Source: an uncultured Mediterranea sp. (lineage in GTDB: Bacteria; Bacteroidota; Bacteroidia; Bacteroidales; Bacteroidaceae). Taken from it: a stretch of 64,000 bases of DNA. Under the pieces are notes generated by a model that saw only the letters and a list, made by a program, of their open reading frames with translations, ran no database searches and was not told the origin of the DNA. Within the stretch, counting starts at the first letter, position 1; every line of letters starts with the position of its first letter. Below are positions 1-7,285 of the stretch, piece by piece. Made by a program: the position numbers and the translations under genes. Location of the stretch: positions 61,729-125,728 of the forward strand of contig CAMACX010000004.1 of assembly GCA_945831575.1 (NCBI GenBank). The letters run 5' to 3'.

Positions 1-268
1 AGCGTCGCTGGCCCTGGGGCAGGTACTCATCATCGGCCTTGAGGGTGTCGTCACTACAGTCGAAGAGATTTTCCACATTGTAGCTCACTATGCGATGCTG
101 TTGCAACTGTCCCGTAGGCTCCGTCCCGGTATGATGCTCCCTTGCAGGTTCCGTCCCTGCATGACGCTGCTGCTGGGCCCATCCCCCGGTGAGGAAGAGA
201 ATGCACAGCAGCAGCGGCAGGCAGAAGCGGCGGAACAAGTGCCGCAGACAGTAGTATGGCCAAGGCAT
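1..268 (-). CDS. Endonuclease/exonuclease/phosphatase family protein, secreted, partial (C-terminal part beyond window)
   Basis: Reading the minus strand from an ATG at 268 gives an open frame of 89 codons to the window edge. Residues about 8-32 form a hydrophobic signal peptide ending in a GGWAQQ-like cleavage region. A short linker follows, then VSYNVENLFD at about residues 63-72, the usual opening strand of EEP-fold (DNase I-like) metal-dependent phosphodiesterases, whose Asn and downstream Glu bind the metal. The catalytic C-terminal part lies outside the window, so substrate (nucleic acid, lipid or phosphoester) is unknown. The start overlaps the esterase stop as TGATG, implying translational coupling. 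The linker contains an imperfect duplication of about 10 residues (GTEPA / GTEPT), visible as a tandem repeat of about 29 bp near 109-167. Secreted EEP proteins are common in Bacteroides. Confidence 0.85.
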   Translation of the reverse strand, partial: MPWPYYCLRHLFRRFCLPLLLCILFLTGGWAQQQRHAGTEPAREHHTGTEPTGQLQQHRIVSYNVENLFDCSDDTLKADDEYLPQGQRR

Positions 269-1005
269 CAGTCCACCATCTTGTCGAGGAAGTAGGGGGC
301 CTGCTGACGCCAGAAGGGCCAGTCGTGGTCCACGTCGTAGCCCCAGTAGTCAAACCAGGCGTTGTTGACTCCCTTCTCCTTGAGGATGCGGTCCATCTCA
401 CGTGTGCTCCAGAGCAGGTCTTCCTCCCAGCGCCCTTGACCCACGCAAAAGACAATCTTGCGCTCGCGATACTGCTGCATCCAGGGGTGGTCAGAGGGCA
501 TCTGTTGCAGGAAGTCCTGCGGCGAATTGGCATAAACTAGGTCATCCATGTACCCCTCAAAACCGTAGGAGGCATGGTAGAGCCCACTCATGGCCAGCAT
601 ACCGTTGAAGAGGTCGGGGCGGCGGAAGAAGAAGTTGGCAGCGTGGAATCCGCCCATCGAGCAGCCCGTGGTGATAAACTGCTGCCAGTCGTTGACACGC
701 AGGTTGGGGAGCAGTTCATCGACGACATAGTGGAACCAGCGCTCATGCTGCTCGATGCGCCACCGCTTATCTGCGCCGCGGTTAGACCAAGTCTCCCAAT
801 CGATGCCATCCACGCAGATGATGCGGATGCGGCCCGCGTCAATCATCGGAGCCAATACCCCGATCATGCCATAGTTCTCCCAGTCGTAGAAGCGACCGTC
901 CTGGCAGGGAAAGGCCAGCACAGCTTGACCGTCGTGGCCAAAAATCTTATACTCCATCTCGCGGCAGAGGTTGTAGCTCCACCATTTATGATATTCGATG
1001 TGCAT
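268..1005 (-). CDS. Putative cytosolic esterase (alpha/beta hydrolase, esterase D-like fold)
   Basis: A 245-residue alpha/beta hydrolase. The nucleophile elbow GCSMGG places Ser116 as the catalytic serine. His227 in VDHDW near the C-terminus and an acidic residue around 194-196 (EED) are candidates for the triad. The length and the 'FF.RRPDLFNGMLAMSG' region resemble PF00756 (putative esterase). No signal peptide is present, so it is probably cytoplasmic. It sits 86 bp downstream of the ATP-grasp gene on the same strand, and its stop overlaps the next start, so the three genes probably form one operon. Family assignment is fairly secure; the ester or thioester substrate is unknown. Confidence 0.85.
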   Translation of the reverse strand: MHIEYHKWWSYNLCREMEYKIFGHDGQAVLAFPCQDGRFYDWENYGMIGVLAPMIDAGRIRIICVDGIDWETWSNRGADKRWRIEQHERWFHYVVDELLPNLRVNDWQQFITTGCSMGGFHAANFFFRRPDLFNGMLAMSGLYHASYGFEGYMDDLVYANSPQDFLQQMPSDHPWMQQYRERKIVFCVGQGRWEEDLLWSTREMDRILKEKGVNNAWFDYWGYDVDHDWPFWRQQAPYFLDKMVD

Positions 1006-1091
1006 GCTAATTTCAGTTTATGATGTATAGTTCGATATTTTTCGATTTACTATTTTTACGTTATTCAATATATATCATTCCAACGCAGGTC

Positions 1092-2291
1092 CTACTTCCT
1101 GTTGCAGGCATCGTAGAGGAAGGCATCACGCTCTTCGGCAGTGCGGAAGCGGGCTATGTAGGCTTGGTCACCCATGGCACCGGAGAGGGCCTTGGCGATG
1201 TGGGGGGTCATCATCAGTGCACCACGGTACTTGTCGAGCATGGCTTGGTGGTCGAGCACGTAGCTGCAGTTGTCACGGCGGCCGGCAAAGACGCAGAAGT
1301 AGTCATCGTGCGGATCGGGCGTAGTGCGGCGGTCGAAGGCAATCATGTCGGCCCAGATTTTGAACATTGAGATGTTGTGTGCATAGTTGATCATGTCGGG
1401 CGTATAGCCTCCACCTGGACGCATGTTGACCTCCAGCGCCACAAAGTCGCCCACCTCGCCCAGGCCGCGGTGTGCCTTGTTGAGGCGGAAGAACTCCAGG
1501 TGGACGAAGCGTGATTTCACTCCGAAGGCCTCCACCGTGCGGCGACCCCAGAAGCGGAGGTTCTCAGACATGTGCTGCTCCACGTAGTAGGTGGAGTCGA
1601 GGTTGTAGTTGACGATGTCAGCAATGCTCGGCGGACAGACACACATCGACTCCACCAGCGGTTCGCCCTTGGAGTTGATTACGGCATCGTAGGTGCAGAT
1701 GTCGCCCGTGACGTACTCCTCAATGACGTAGTACTCCACCTGCGGTGTCTCACGGAAGAAGCGCTCCAGCGCCTCTACGTCATCAATCTTGTGTGCACCA
1801 CCGGCACCCACGCCCACGTCGGGCTTGGCAAACAGTGGGAACCCGGCATCCACCGAGAAGCGCTTGGCTGCCTCCAGCCCCTCAGAGGCCTTCACCTGAC
1901 GGGCCGTGCGGATGCCCCCCTTGGCGTAGTACTTCTTCATCTCCGACTTCTCCTTGAAGGCCTCGATACCATCGAGCTTCACACCCGTGGTGACATTGAA
2001 GTCGGTGCGCAGACGCGCATCCATCTCCAACCAGAACTCATTGTTGGATTCAATCCAGTCAATGTGGCCATAGCGCCAGGCATAGTAGCCCACAGCGCGG
2101 TACATCTGATTGTAATCACCTAGATTGCTTACAGGATAATATTCTGTAAGCGAACGCTTTAGCTCTTCACTAAGTGACTCCTTCGGCGCATCGCCGATGC
2201 CCAGTACTCGTACCCCATTCTTCTGCAGTTCGTCACAAAACTGCCAGTATTTCTCGGGAAAATTGGGCGAAATGAATACAAAATTTATCAT
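1092..2291 (-). CDS. ATP-grasp domain carboxylate-amine/thiol ligase-like protein
   Basis: A 399-residue protein with an N-terminal Rossmann-like part (NFVFISPNFPEKYW) and an ATP-grasp domain from about residue 110: a Lys/Pro nucleotide-binding strand (FAKPDVGVGAGGAHK), the hinge VIEEYVTGDICTYD, and the metal-binding segment LEVNMRPGGGYTPDM. ATP-grasp enzymes activate a carboxylate as acyl phosphate and join it to an amine or thiol; the substrates here are not evident. The ATG at 2291 was chosen because it gives a sensible N-terminus (MINFVFIS), has AGGAAAC just upstream, and lies downstream of a good promoter; an in-frame extension to 2336 would run into that promoter. It heads an operon with the esterase and EEP genes and is divergent from an S51 peptidase. 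Confidence 0.85.
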   Translation of the reverse strand: MINFVFISPNFPEKYWQFCDELQKNGVRVLGIGDAPKESLSEELKRSLTEYYPVSNLGDYNQMYRAVGYYAWRYGHIDWIESNNEFWLEMDARLRTDFNVTTGVKLDGIEAFKEKSEMKKYYAKGGIRTARQVKASEGLEAAKRFSVDAGFPLFAKPDVGVGAGGAHKIDDVEALERFFRETPQVEYYVIEEYVTGDICTYDAVINSKGEPLVESMCVCPPSIADIVNYNLDSTYYVEQHMSENLRFWGRRTVEAFGVKSRFVHLEFFRLNKAHRGLGEVGDFVALEVNMRPGGGYTPDMINYAHNISMFKIWADMIAFDRRTTPDPHDDYFCVFAGRRDNCSYVLDHQAMLDKYRGALMMTPHIAKALSGAMGDQAYIARFRTAEERDAFLYDACNRK

Positions 2292-2329
2292 AATGTTTCC
2301 TATTAATCCGTGTTTAGTTGCAAAAAGAC

Positions 2330-2360
2330 TTTGCAAAACTAGGAATAAAAACTAACTTTG
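2330..2360 (+). promoter_or_regulatory. Bacteroidetes-type promoter for the S51 peptidase gene
   Basis: TTTG at 2330-2333 and TAACTTTG at 2353-2360 (consensus TAnnTTTG) are separated by 19 bp, the usual spacing. The predicted start is near 2367, about 20 nt before the ATG at 2388. Confidence 0.75.
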
Positions 2361-2364
2361 CAAA
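2334..2364 (-). promoter_or_regulatory. Bacteroidetes-type promoter for the ATP-grasp operon
   Basis: On the minus strand TTTG (2364-2361) and TAGTTTTG (2341-2334) are 19 bp apart. The element is interleaved with the plus-strand promoter: each -7 box abuts the other's -33 box within TTTGCAAA palindromes. Confidence 0.7.
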
Positions 2365-2387
2365 AAAATTGAAGAAAAAAATTACAA

Positions 2388-3119
2388 ATGACATATTTTC
2401 TCACCAGCAGTCCGAGTGTGGCGATGGATGGTGCCATCAACCCGGCCAACGGCTTCCTTGACAATCTCAGGAGGGCCATGATCCATCCGATAAGGGCAGT
2501 CTTTGTCACCACCCACCCTGATGATGTGGCCTTCAGCGAGCATTGCTCCGACTGTATGCGCCAGGCCTTTGAGGAGGTGGGCTTTGAGTTTGAGTGGTAC
2601 GAACTGCTCGACCGTCGCACTGCGCCCTACGTGGAGGAGATGCTCGCCGAGTGTAATTTTCTCATCCTTGGCGGCGGACACGTGCCCACGCAGAACACTT
2701 TCCTTCACGACTTGCAGATGCCTCGGCTGATACGCTCCTTCCAGGGGGTGGTGCTTGGTATCTCGGCCGGCAGCATGAATTGTGCCCGCATTGTCTATGC
2801 TCAGCCCGAGGAGCCAGGCGAGGCCATCGACGAGGGATACCTCCGCTTCCTACCCGGACTGGGGCTGACCGAGGTGCAAATCCTGCCTCACTACTACCTC
2901 TGCAAGGACATGATGGTGGATGGGTTTAAGGTCTATGAGGAGATAGCCATGCCCGACAGCCGCGAAGCCCTTCGCCGCTTCTATGTCTTTCCCGACGGCA
3001 CCTACCTTCTGGGAGAGAACGGCATGGAGACCATCTATGGCGAATTTTTCCTGATTGAAAACGGCGTGATGCGCCAGGTGGCCAACCATGGCCAGCAGAT
3101 GCGGCTACCCTTCGTATAA
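2388..3119 (+). CDS. Peptidase S51 family protein (dipeptidase E / cyanophycinase-like)
   Basis: A 243-residue class-I glutamine-amidotransferase-like fold. GISAGS at residues 124-129 is the S51 nucleophile motif, with Ser126 as the catalytic serine; LGGGHVPTQNTF (94-105) matches the conserved GGGN/H loop of dipeptidase E and cyanophycinase. PHYY near residue 165 supplies a candidate His. S51 enzymes hydrolyse alpha-aspartyl dipeptides or beta-aspartyl-arginine units and are serine peptidases in the cytosol. No signal peptide is visible. It is transcribed divergently from an ATP-grasp ligase, so it may process a peptide-like product of that enzyme, but this is inference. The exact substrate cannot be called. 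Confidence 0.85.
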   Translation: MTYFLTSSPSVAMDGAINPANGFLDNLRRAMIHPIRAVFVTTHPDDVAFSEHCSDCMRQAFEEVGFEFEWYELLDRRTAPYVEEMLAECNFLILGGGHVPTQNTFLHDLQMPRLIRSFQGVVLGISAGSMNCARIVYAQPEEPGEAIDEGYLRFLPGLGLTEVQILPHYYLCKDMMVDGFKVYEEIAMPDSREALRRFYVFPDGTYLLGENGMETIYGEFFLIENGVMRQVANHGQQMRLPFV

Positions 3120-3231
3120 TCCTAACTGAGGCTATATGCTCTGGGGAATGCTATTCGCTGAGTGGCATCTCCTTGGGGTGTCATGCCTTGGGTGGATGTC
3201 CTAGGACAGAGTGGGGGATAGGGCTTGGGAC

Positions 3232-3269
3232 AAAAAATCACCCGGTATTAGACTAGCTAAACCGGGTGA
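3232..3269 (-). terminator. Rho-independent terminator of tRNA-Asp
   Basis: A perfect 9-bp stem (3238-3246 with 3261-3269, arms TCACCCGGT / ACCGGGTGA) is followed on the minus strand by six T residues (3237-3232). It lies 39 bp past the tRNA 3' end. Confidence 0.85.
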
Positions 3270-3307
3270 CAACCTCATTTCTTATCTGTGAAACTAAATT
3301 TCTATTG

Positions 3308-3381
3308 CGGTGCGTACGGGACTCGAACCCGTGACCCCATGCGTGACAGGCATGTATTCTAACCAACTGAACTAACGCACC
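3308..3381 (-). tRNA. tRNA-Asp (anticodon GTC)
   Basis: The 74-nt minus-strand sequence folds as a complete cloverleaf. The acceptor stem GGTGCGT (3381-3375) pairs with ACGCACC (3315-3309), with discriminator G at 3308. The D arm is AGTTCAGTTGGTTAGAAT, the anticodon loop CTGTCAC carries GTC (Asp), and the T arm is CGGGTTCGAGTCCCG. CCA is not encoded and must be added after transcription. It is a stand-alone gene with its own promoter and terminator. Confidence 0.95.
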
Positions 3382-3422
3382 AAAAAGAAGTATCTCGCTG
3401 CAACCTTTCTCGATTGCGGGTG

Positions 3423-3453
3423 CAAAGGTACGCATTATTTTCAAACCTCCAAA
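3423..3453 (-). promoter_or_regulatory. tRNA-Asp promoter
   Basis: Minus-strand TTTG (3453-3450) and TACCTTTG (3430-3423), spaced 19 bp, lie 42 bp upstream of the tRNA 5' end. Confidence 0.75.
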
Positions 3454-3566
3454 TATTTTGCCGATATTTTTTCAAATTTTAATAATTGTGGCCTGCCTGT
3501 GATGTCTATCTTGATACTTGGTACTAAAAAAATGCTCAAATATTAGGCTGTTTTGCAATAAATAGT

Positions 3567-3574
3567 TATTTTTG
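3567..3574 (+). promoter_or_regulatory. Probable -7 box of the hisH operon promoter
   Basis: TATTTTTG matches TAnnTTTG and lies 51 bp before hisH. No TTG is found at the expected -33 distance, so this is a partial match. Confidence 0.45.
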
Positions 3575-3625
3575 CAGGCTCAAACGGATAGTTTAAGTTG
3601 AGAAATGAACGAATAATTTGACGAT

Positions 3626-4237
3626 ATGAACGTAGTCCTTATCCAATACAATGCCGGTAATGTCTGCAGCGTGGAGTATGCGCTCAGGAGGCTGGGTGTG
3701 GAGCCGGTGCTCACGGCCGACGCAAATCTGATACGTCGGGCTGATCGCGTCATCTTTCCCGGTGTGGGCGAAGCGGCCAATACCATGCACTACCTGCGTC
3801 AGCAGGGCCTTGATCAGCTCATCAAGGGGCTCACGCAGCCTGTGCTCGGTATCTGCCTAGGCATGCAGCTCATGTGCAGTCACAGTGAGGAGGGGGACGT
3901 GGATTGCCTCGACATCTTCCACGTGCCAGTAAAGCGATTCGTCCCCTCGGCAGAGGGATGCGAGAAGGTACCCCACATGGGGTGGAACACGCTAGAGCAG
4001 ACTCGCACGCCTCTTTTCCGCGGATGGGGCAGCGAAGAGGAGTACGTCTATTTCGTCCACAGCTACTATGTGCCCCTGTGTGAGGCCACTGCGGCTGTGA
4101 CGCACTACATCCACCCCTTCAGCGCTGCATTGCAACAGGGTAACTTCTGCGCCACGCAGTTCCATCCCGAGAAGAGCGGTAGTGTGGGCGAACGCATCTT
4201 GCGCAACTTCCTAGATGATCACTTTATCATGTCCTGA
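3626..4237 (+). CDS. hisH: Imidazole glycerol phosphate synthase glutaminase subunit
   Basis: HisH releases ammonia from glutamine and passes it to HisF, which makes imidazole glycerol phosphate and AICAR (histidine biosynthesis). The 203-residue sequence has the class-I amidotransferase triad: Cys in GICLGMQLM and His/Glu in TQFHPEKSG near the C-terminus. It begins MNVVLIQYNAGNV, typical of HisH. Usual length is about 196-210 residues. It is the first gene of a hisH-hisA-hisF-hisIE run, and hisF, its partner subunit, lies two genes downstream. Confidence 0.97.
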   Translation: MNVVLIQYNAGNVCSVEYALRRLGVEPVLTADANLIRRADRVIFPGVGEAANTMHYLRQQGLDQLIKGLTQPVLGICLGMQLMCSHSEEGDVDCLDIFHVPVKRFVPSAEGCEKVPHMGWNTLEQTRTPLFRGWGSEEEYVYFVHSYYVPLCEATAAVTHYIHPFSAALQQGNFCATQFHPEKSGSVGERILRNFLDDHFIMS

Positions 4238-4338
4238 CCATTCCTTTTATATTATATATACTTGAATACACCTTATTATATATATTGGAGGATGATTTTT
4301 ATAGATATAGAAGAAACGAATTTTATAGATTGCTAACG

Positions 4339-5067
4339 ATGATACAACTGATTCCCGCCATCGACATCATGGATGGCAAGTGTGTGCGGCTTTCGCAAGG
4401 CGATTACGACAAGAAAAAGGTGTATAGCGAGAATCCTGTAGAGGTGGCCCTTCAGCTAGAGGCACACGGCATCAGCCGGCTTCACGTGGTCGATCTTGAC
4501 GGGGCGTCATCGCATCATATCGTCAATTACCGCACCCTTCAAGCCATCGCTACGCGCACCTCGCTGACTATCGACTTCGGTGGTGGTGTAAAGAGCGATG
4601 AGGACCTGCAAGTGGCTTTTGACAATGGGGCGCAGATGGTGACCGGCGGGAGCATTGCCGTGAGCAACCCACAGCGTTTCGAGGCCTGGCTCGAACATTA
4701 TGGACCGCAGCGCATCATCCTCGGTGCCGATGTCAAGGAGCGCAGGATTGCCGTCAACGGCTGGAAGAAGGAGACTTCGCAACCGCTCATGCCCTTCCTG
4801 CAACACTATGTGGAACGTGGCATAGGTCAGGTCATTTGCACCGACATTGGCCGCGACGGCATGTTGCAGGGACCTGCAGTGGAGCTCTACCGTGACATTC
4901 TGGCGACATATCCCGACCTGCTGCTTGTGGCCAGCGGAGGGGTAAGCAGCATGGATGATATCCGTACTCTCCAGGAAGCGGGGGTGCCTGCTGTCATCTT
5001 CGGCAAGGCGCTCTATGAAGGACGTATCACGCTCAAGCAACTGGAACAGTATATCGTCAATGGATAA
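4339..5067 (+). CDS. hisA: ProFAR isomerase (1-(5-phosphoribosyl)-5-[(5-phosphoribosylamino)methylideneamino]imidazole-4-carboxamide isomerase)
   Basis: HisA performs the Amadori rearrangement of ProFAR to PRFAR in histidine biosynthesis. The (beta/alpha)8 barrel of 242 residues shows the catalytic Asp in IPAIDIMDGKCVRL at the N-terminus and the second Asp in ICTDIGRDGMLQG in the C-terminal half; the two half-barrel phosphate sites (DFGGGVKS and ASGGVSS) are visible. The ATG at 4339 gives the canonical MIQLIPAID start. An upstream in-frame TTG at 4285 follows a GGAGG-like stretch but would add 18 residues absent from the family. The AT-rich 100-bp spacer after hisH holds no other gene. Confidence 0.96.
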   Translation: MIQLIPAIDIMDGKCVRLSQGDYDKKKVYSENPVEVALQLEAHGISRLHVVDLDGASSHHIVNYRTLQAIATRTSLTIDFGGGVKSDEDLQVAFDNGAQMVTGGSIAVSNPQRFEAWLEHYGPQRIILGADVKERRIAVNGWKKETSQPLMPFLQHYVERGIGQVICTDIGRDGMLQGPAVELYRDILATYPDLLLVASGGVSSMDDIRTLQEAGVPAVIFGKALYEGRITLKQLEQYIVNG

Positions 5068-5094
5068 AATAATATATATTAATAGAGAATCAAC

Positions 5095-5895
5095 GTGTTA
5101 GCAAAACGAATCATACCTTGTCTGGACATCAAGGACGGACAGACCGTCAAGGGCACCAATTTCGTCAACCTGCGTCATGCCGGCGACCCCGTAGAGCTGG
5201 CCCGAGCCTACAGCGAGCAGGGGGCCGATGAACTGGTCTTCCTTGACATTACGGCCAGCTATGAGGGACGAAAGACCTTCGCGGAGCTGGTGAAGCGCAT
5301 TGCCGCCAACATCAGCATCCCCTTCACCGTGGGTGGAGGCATACACGAATTGGCCGATGTGGAGCGTCTGCTCCATGCCGGGGCTGACAAGATTTCCATC
5401 AATTCGGCAGCCATCAAGCATCCTGAGCTGATTGACGAGATTGCTTCACACTTTGGCTCGCAGGTCTGCGTGGTGGCCATTGATGCCCGCTACGGCGAAG
5501 GTCAAGGCTCAGCCGATGCTACCGGTCAAGGTGAAGGCCATTGGCAGTGTTACCTCAACGGGGGCCGTGTGCCCGTGGATAGAGAGCTCTATAGCTGGGC
5601 CCACGAAGCCCAAGAACGTGGCGCCGGGGAGATACTCTTTACCAGTATGAACCATGATGGCGTAAAGACCGGATTTGCTAATGAGGCTCTGGCCCGCCTG
5701 GCTACCCAATGCACTATACCTGTCATTGCATCGGGTGGGGCAGGGGCCAAAGAGCACTTCCTGGATGTTTTTACCCAAGGAAAAGCCGATGCTGCACTGG
5801 CTGCCAGTGTTTTTCACTTCGGTGAAATACCAATTCCCGAATTAAAATCGTATCTTTGCGCCCACGGAATAGCCATGAGATGCATCAACCGTTAA
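5095..5895 (+). CDS. hisF: Imidazole glycerol phosphate synthase cyclase subunit
   Basis: HisF uses ammonia from HisH to convert PRFAR into imidazole glycerol phosphate and AICAR. Catalytic Asp residues are in [15 protein letters not shown] at the N-terminus and VVAIDARYG mid-protein; phosphate loops TVGGGIHE and [11 protein letters not shown] are clear. The start is GTG at 5095, forced by the conserved [11 protein letters not shown] beginning; no ATG is available. At 266 residues it is slightly longer than the common 251-258, from a Gly/Gln-rich insertion ([17 protein letters not shown]) after the second catalytic Asp. Confidence 0.96.
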   Translation: MLAKRIIPCLDIKDGQTVKGTNFVNLRHAGDPVELARAYSEQGADELVFLDITASYEGRKTFAELVKRIAANISIPFTVGGGIHELADVERLLHAGADKISINSAAIKHPELIDEIASHFGSQVCVVAIDARYGEGQGSADATGQGEGHWQCYLNGGRVPVDRELYSWAHEAQERGAGEILFTSMNHDGVKTGFANEALARLATQCTIPVIASGGAGAKEHFLDVFTQGKADAALAASVFHFGEIPIPELKSYLCAHGIAMRCINR

Positions 5896-5918
5896 CTCGA
5901 AACAAAATAATTTAGAAT

Positions 5919-6524
5919 ATGGACTTTGAAAAGATGAATGGGCTGGTGCCCGCAATTATACAGGATGCTGTGACTCAGAAGGTGCTCATGTTGGGCTTCA
6001 TGAACCGTGAAGCCTACGATAAGACCGTGCAGACCGGTAAGGTAACCTTCTACAGCCGCACGAAGCAACGTCTTTGGACCAAGGGGGAGGAGAGTGGTAA
6101 CTTCCTCAACGTAGTGGAGATTAAGTCTGATTGTGATGATGATACACTCTTGATCTACGTTCACCCCGTTGGCCCCGTCTGCCATACCGGCACCGATACT
6201 TGCTGGGGTGAGGACAACTGTCAGCCCGTGATGTTCCTCAAGGAGCTGCAGCAGTTTATCAGCCGCCGCCACGAGGAGATGCCCGAAGGCTCCTACACCA
6301 CCTCGCTTTTCCAGAGCGGTGTCAATAAGATGGCCCAAAAGGTGGGTGAGGAAGCTGTAGAGACCATTATCGAGGCCTGCAACGGCAGCAACGAACGACT
6401 CATCTACGAGGGAGCCGACCTGCTCTATCACCTCATCGTGCTCCTGACCAGCAAGGGGCTCAGCATCGAAGACCTGGCCAACGAATTAATCGAACGACAT
6501 AGCGCGACATGGAAGAAGCACTGA
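5919..6524 (+). CDS. hisIE: Bifunctional phosphoribosyl-AMP cyclohydrolase / phosphoribosyl-ATP pyrophosphatase
   Basis: Catalyses steps 2 and 3 of histidine synthesis. The N-terminal HisI domain (about residues 1-110) has the zinc/metal segment SDCDDDTLLIYV and HTGTDTCW; the C-terminal HisE domain (about 110-201) has the MazG-like EEAVETIIEAC helix. The fusion order HisI-HisE is the common bacterial one, and 201 residues is the expected size. Its last 16 bp overlap the start of ftsE, so the two are probably translated together. Confidence 0.96.
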   Translation: MDFEKMNGLVPAIIQDAVTQKVLMLGFMNREAYDKTVQTGKVTFYSRTKQRLWTKGEESGNFLNVVEIKSDCDDDTLLIYVHPVGPVCHTGTDTCWGEDNCQPVMFLKELQQFISRRHEEMPEGSYTTSLFQSGVNKMAQKVGEEAVETIIEACNGSNERLIYEGADLLYHLIVLLTSKGLSIEDLANELIERHSATWKKH

Positions 6525-7219
6525 TACAATACCGTAACGTCTCCATCTATCAGCAGGAACTCTGCGTGCTCGATGAGGTAAACTTCGAGTTTAAGCCGGG
6601 AGAGTTTGTCTATCTGATCGGTAAGGTAGGCTCGGGCAAGACGAGCCTGCTCAAGACCATGTACTGCGAACTTGACATTGCCCAAGGGGAGGCTCGCGTG
6701 CTGGACTACGACTTATTGCGCATCAAGCAGCGCCACATTCCGCAACTCAGAAGGAGACTCGGTATTGTGTTTCAGGACTTCCAGTTGCTCACCGACCGCA
6801 ACGTAGAGGCCAATCTGGCCTTTGTACTCAAGGCCACGGGATGGAAAAACAAGGCCGAGATAGAGGAACGTATCGACCAGGTGCTCCGGCTCGTGGGCAT
6901 GGAGAACAAGGGGTACAAGATGCCCGTAGAACTCTCGGGTGGCGAACAGCAGCGCATTGTCATAGCGCGTGCCATGCTTAACTCGCCCGAACTTATCCTC
7001 GCTGACGAGCCGACAGGCAACCTCGACGTAGAGACCGGCAGGCACATCGTACAGCTCTTGCACGATATCAGTGACACAGGGTCGCTCGTGCTGATGACCA
7101 CGCACAACCTCCACCTGATCAGAGAGTTCCCGGGTCGCGTCTTCCGCTGCGAGGACCATCACCTTACCGAGGTGACTGAGGAATTTTGTGATGTGGATAA
7201 TGAACAAGAGAACTCGTAG
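6509..7219 (+). CDS. ftsE: Cell division ABC transporter ATP-binding protein FtsE
   Basis: A 236-residue ABC ATPase: Walker A GKVGSGKT (38-45), Q-loop in VFQDFQLL, signature LSGGEQQR, Walker [13 protein letters not shown] and the H-loop in MTTHNLHL. The GNLD-type Walker B tail and overall length fit the FtsE/LolD group; FtsE works with FtsX at the divisome to activate peptidoglycan hydrolases. No FtsX or other permease is next to it; it overlaps hisIE and is followed by lysC, an arrangement I recall from Bacteroides. LolD or MacB-type ATPase is the alternative, but the lack of a MacB-like permease nearby favours FtsE. Confidence 0.8.
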   Translation: MEEALIQYRNVSIYQQELCVLDEVNFEFKPGEFVYLIGKVGSGKTSLLKTMYCELDIAQGEARVLDYDLLRIKQRHIPQLRRRLGIVFQDFQLLTDRNVEANLAFVLKATGWKNKAEIEERIDQVLRLVGMENKGYKMPVELSGGEQQRIVIARAMLNSPELILADEPTGNLDVETGRHIVQLLHDISDTGSLVLMTTHNLHLIREFPGRVFRCEDHHLTEVTEEFCDVDNEQENS

Positions 7220-7285
7220 TTTGCAGCGCGTAGCTAGTCACACGTAACTAACAAAAAAATAACAATATAAAAACCGAATGAAGAA

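Noticed and set aside
3143..3215. Possible G-rich repeat array between the S51 gene and tRNA-Asp
   Set aside because: TTGGGG/GTCATGCC-type similarities are visible but irregular in spacing, so no array can be defined.
4285..4338. TTG start 54 bp upstream of hisA, preceded by a GGAGG-like stretch
   Set aside because: It would add 18 residues (Tyr/Arg-rich) absent from HisA, while ATG 4339 gives the canonical MIQLIPAID start.
5851..5858. TATCTTTG inside the 3' end of hisF, a possible internal promoter for hisIE
   Set aside because: It fits the -7 consensus but has no TTG at -33 and lies in coding sequence of a tight operon; a single 5-base-defined match is expected by chance at this frequency.
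7220..7285. Lysine riboswitch upstream of lysC
   Set aside because: The gap is only 66 bp, far too short, and shows only degenerate GTAGCT-like repeats.
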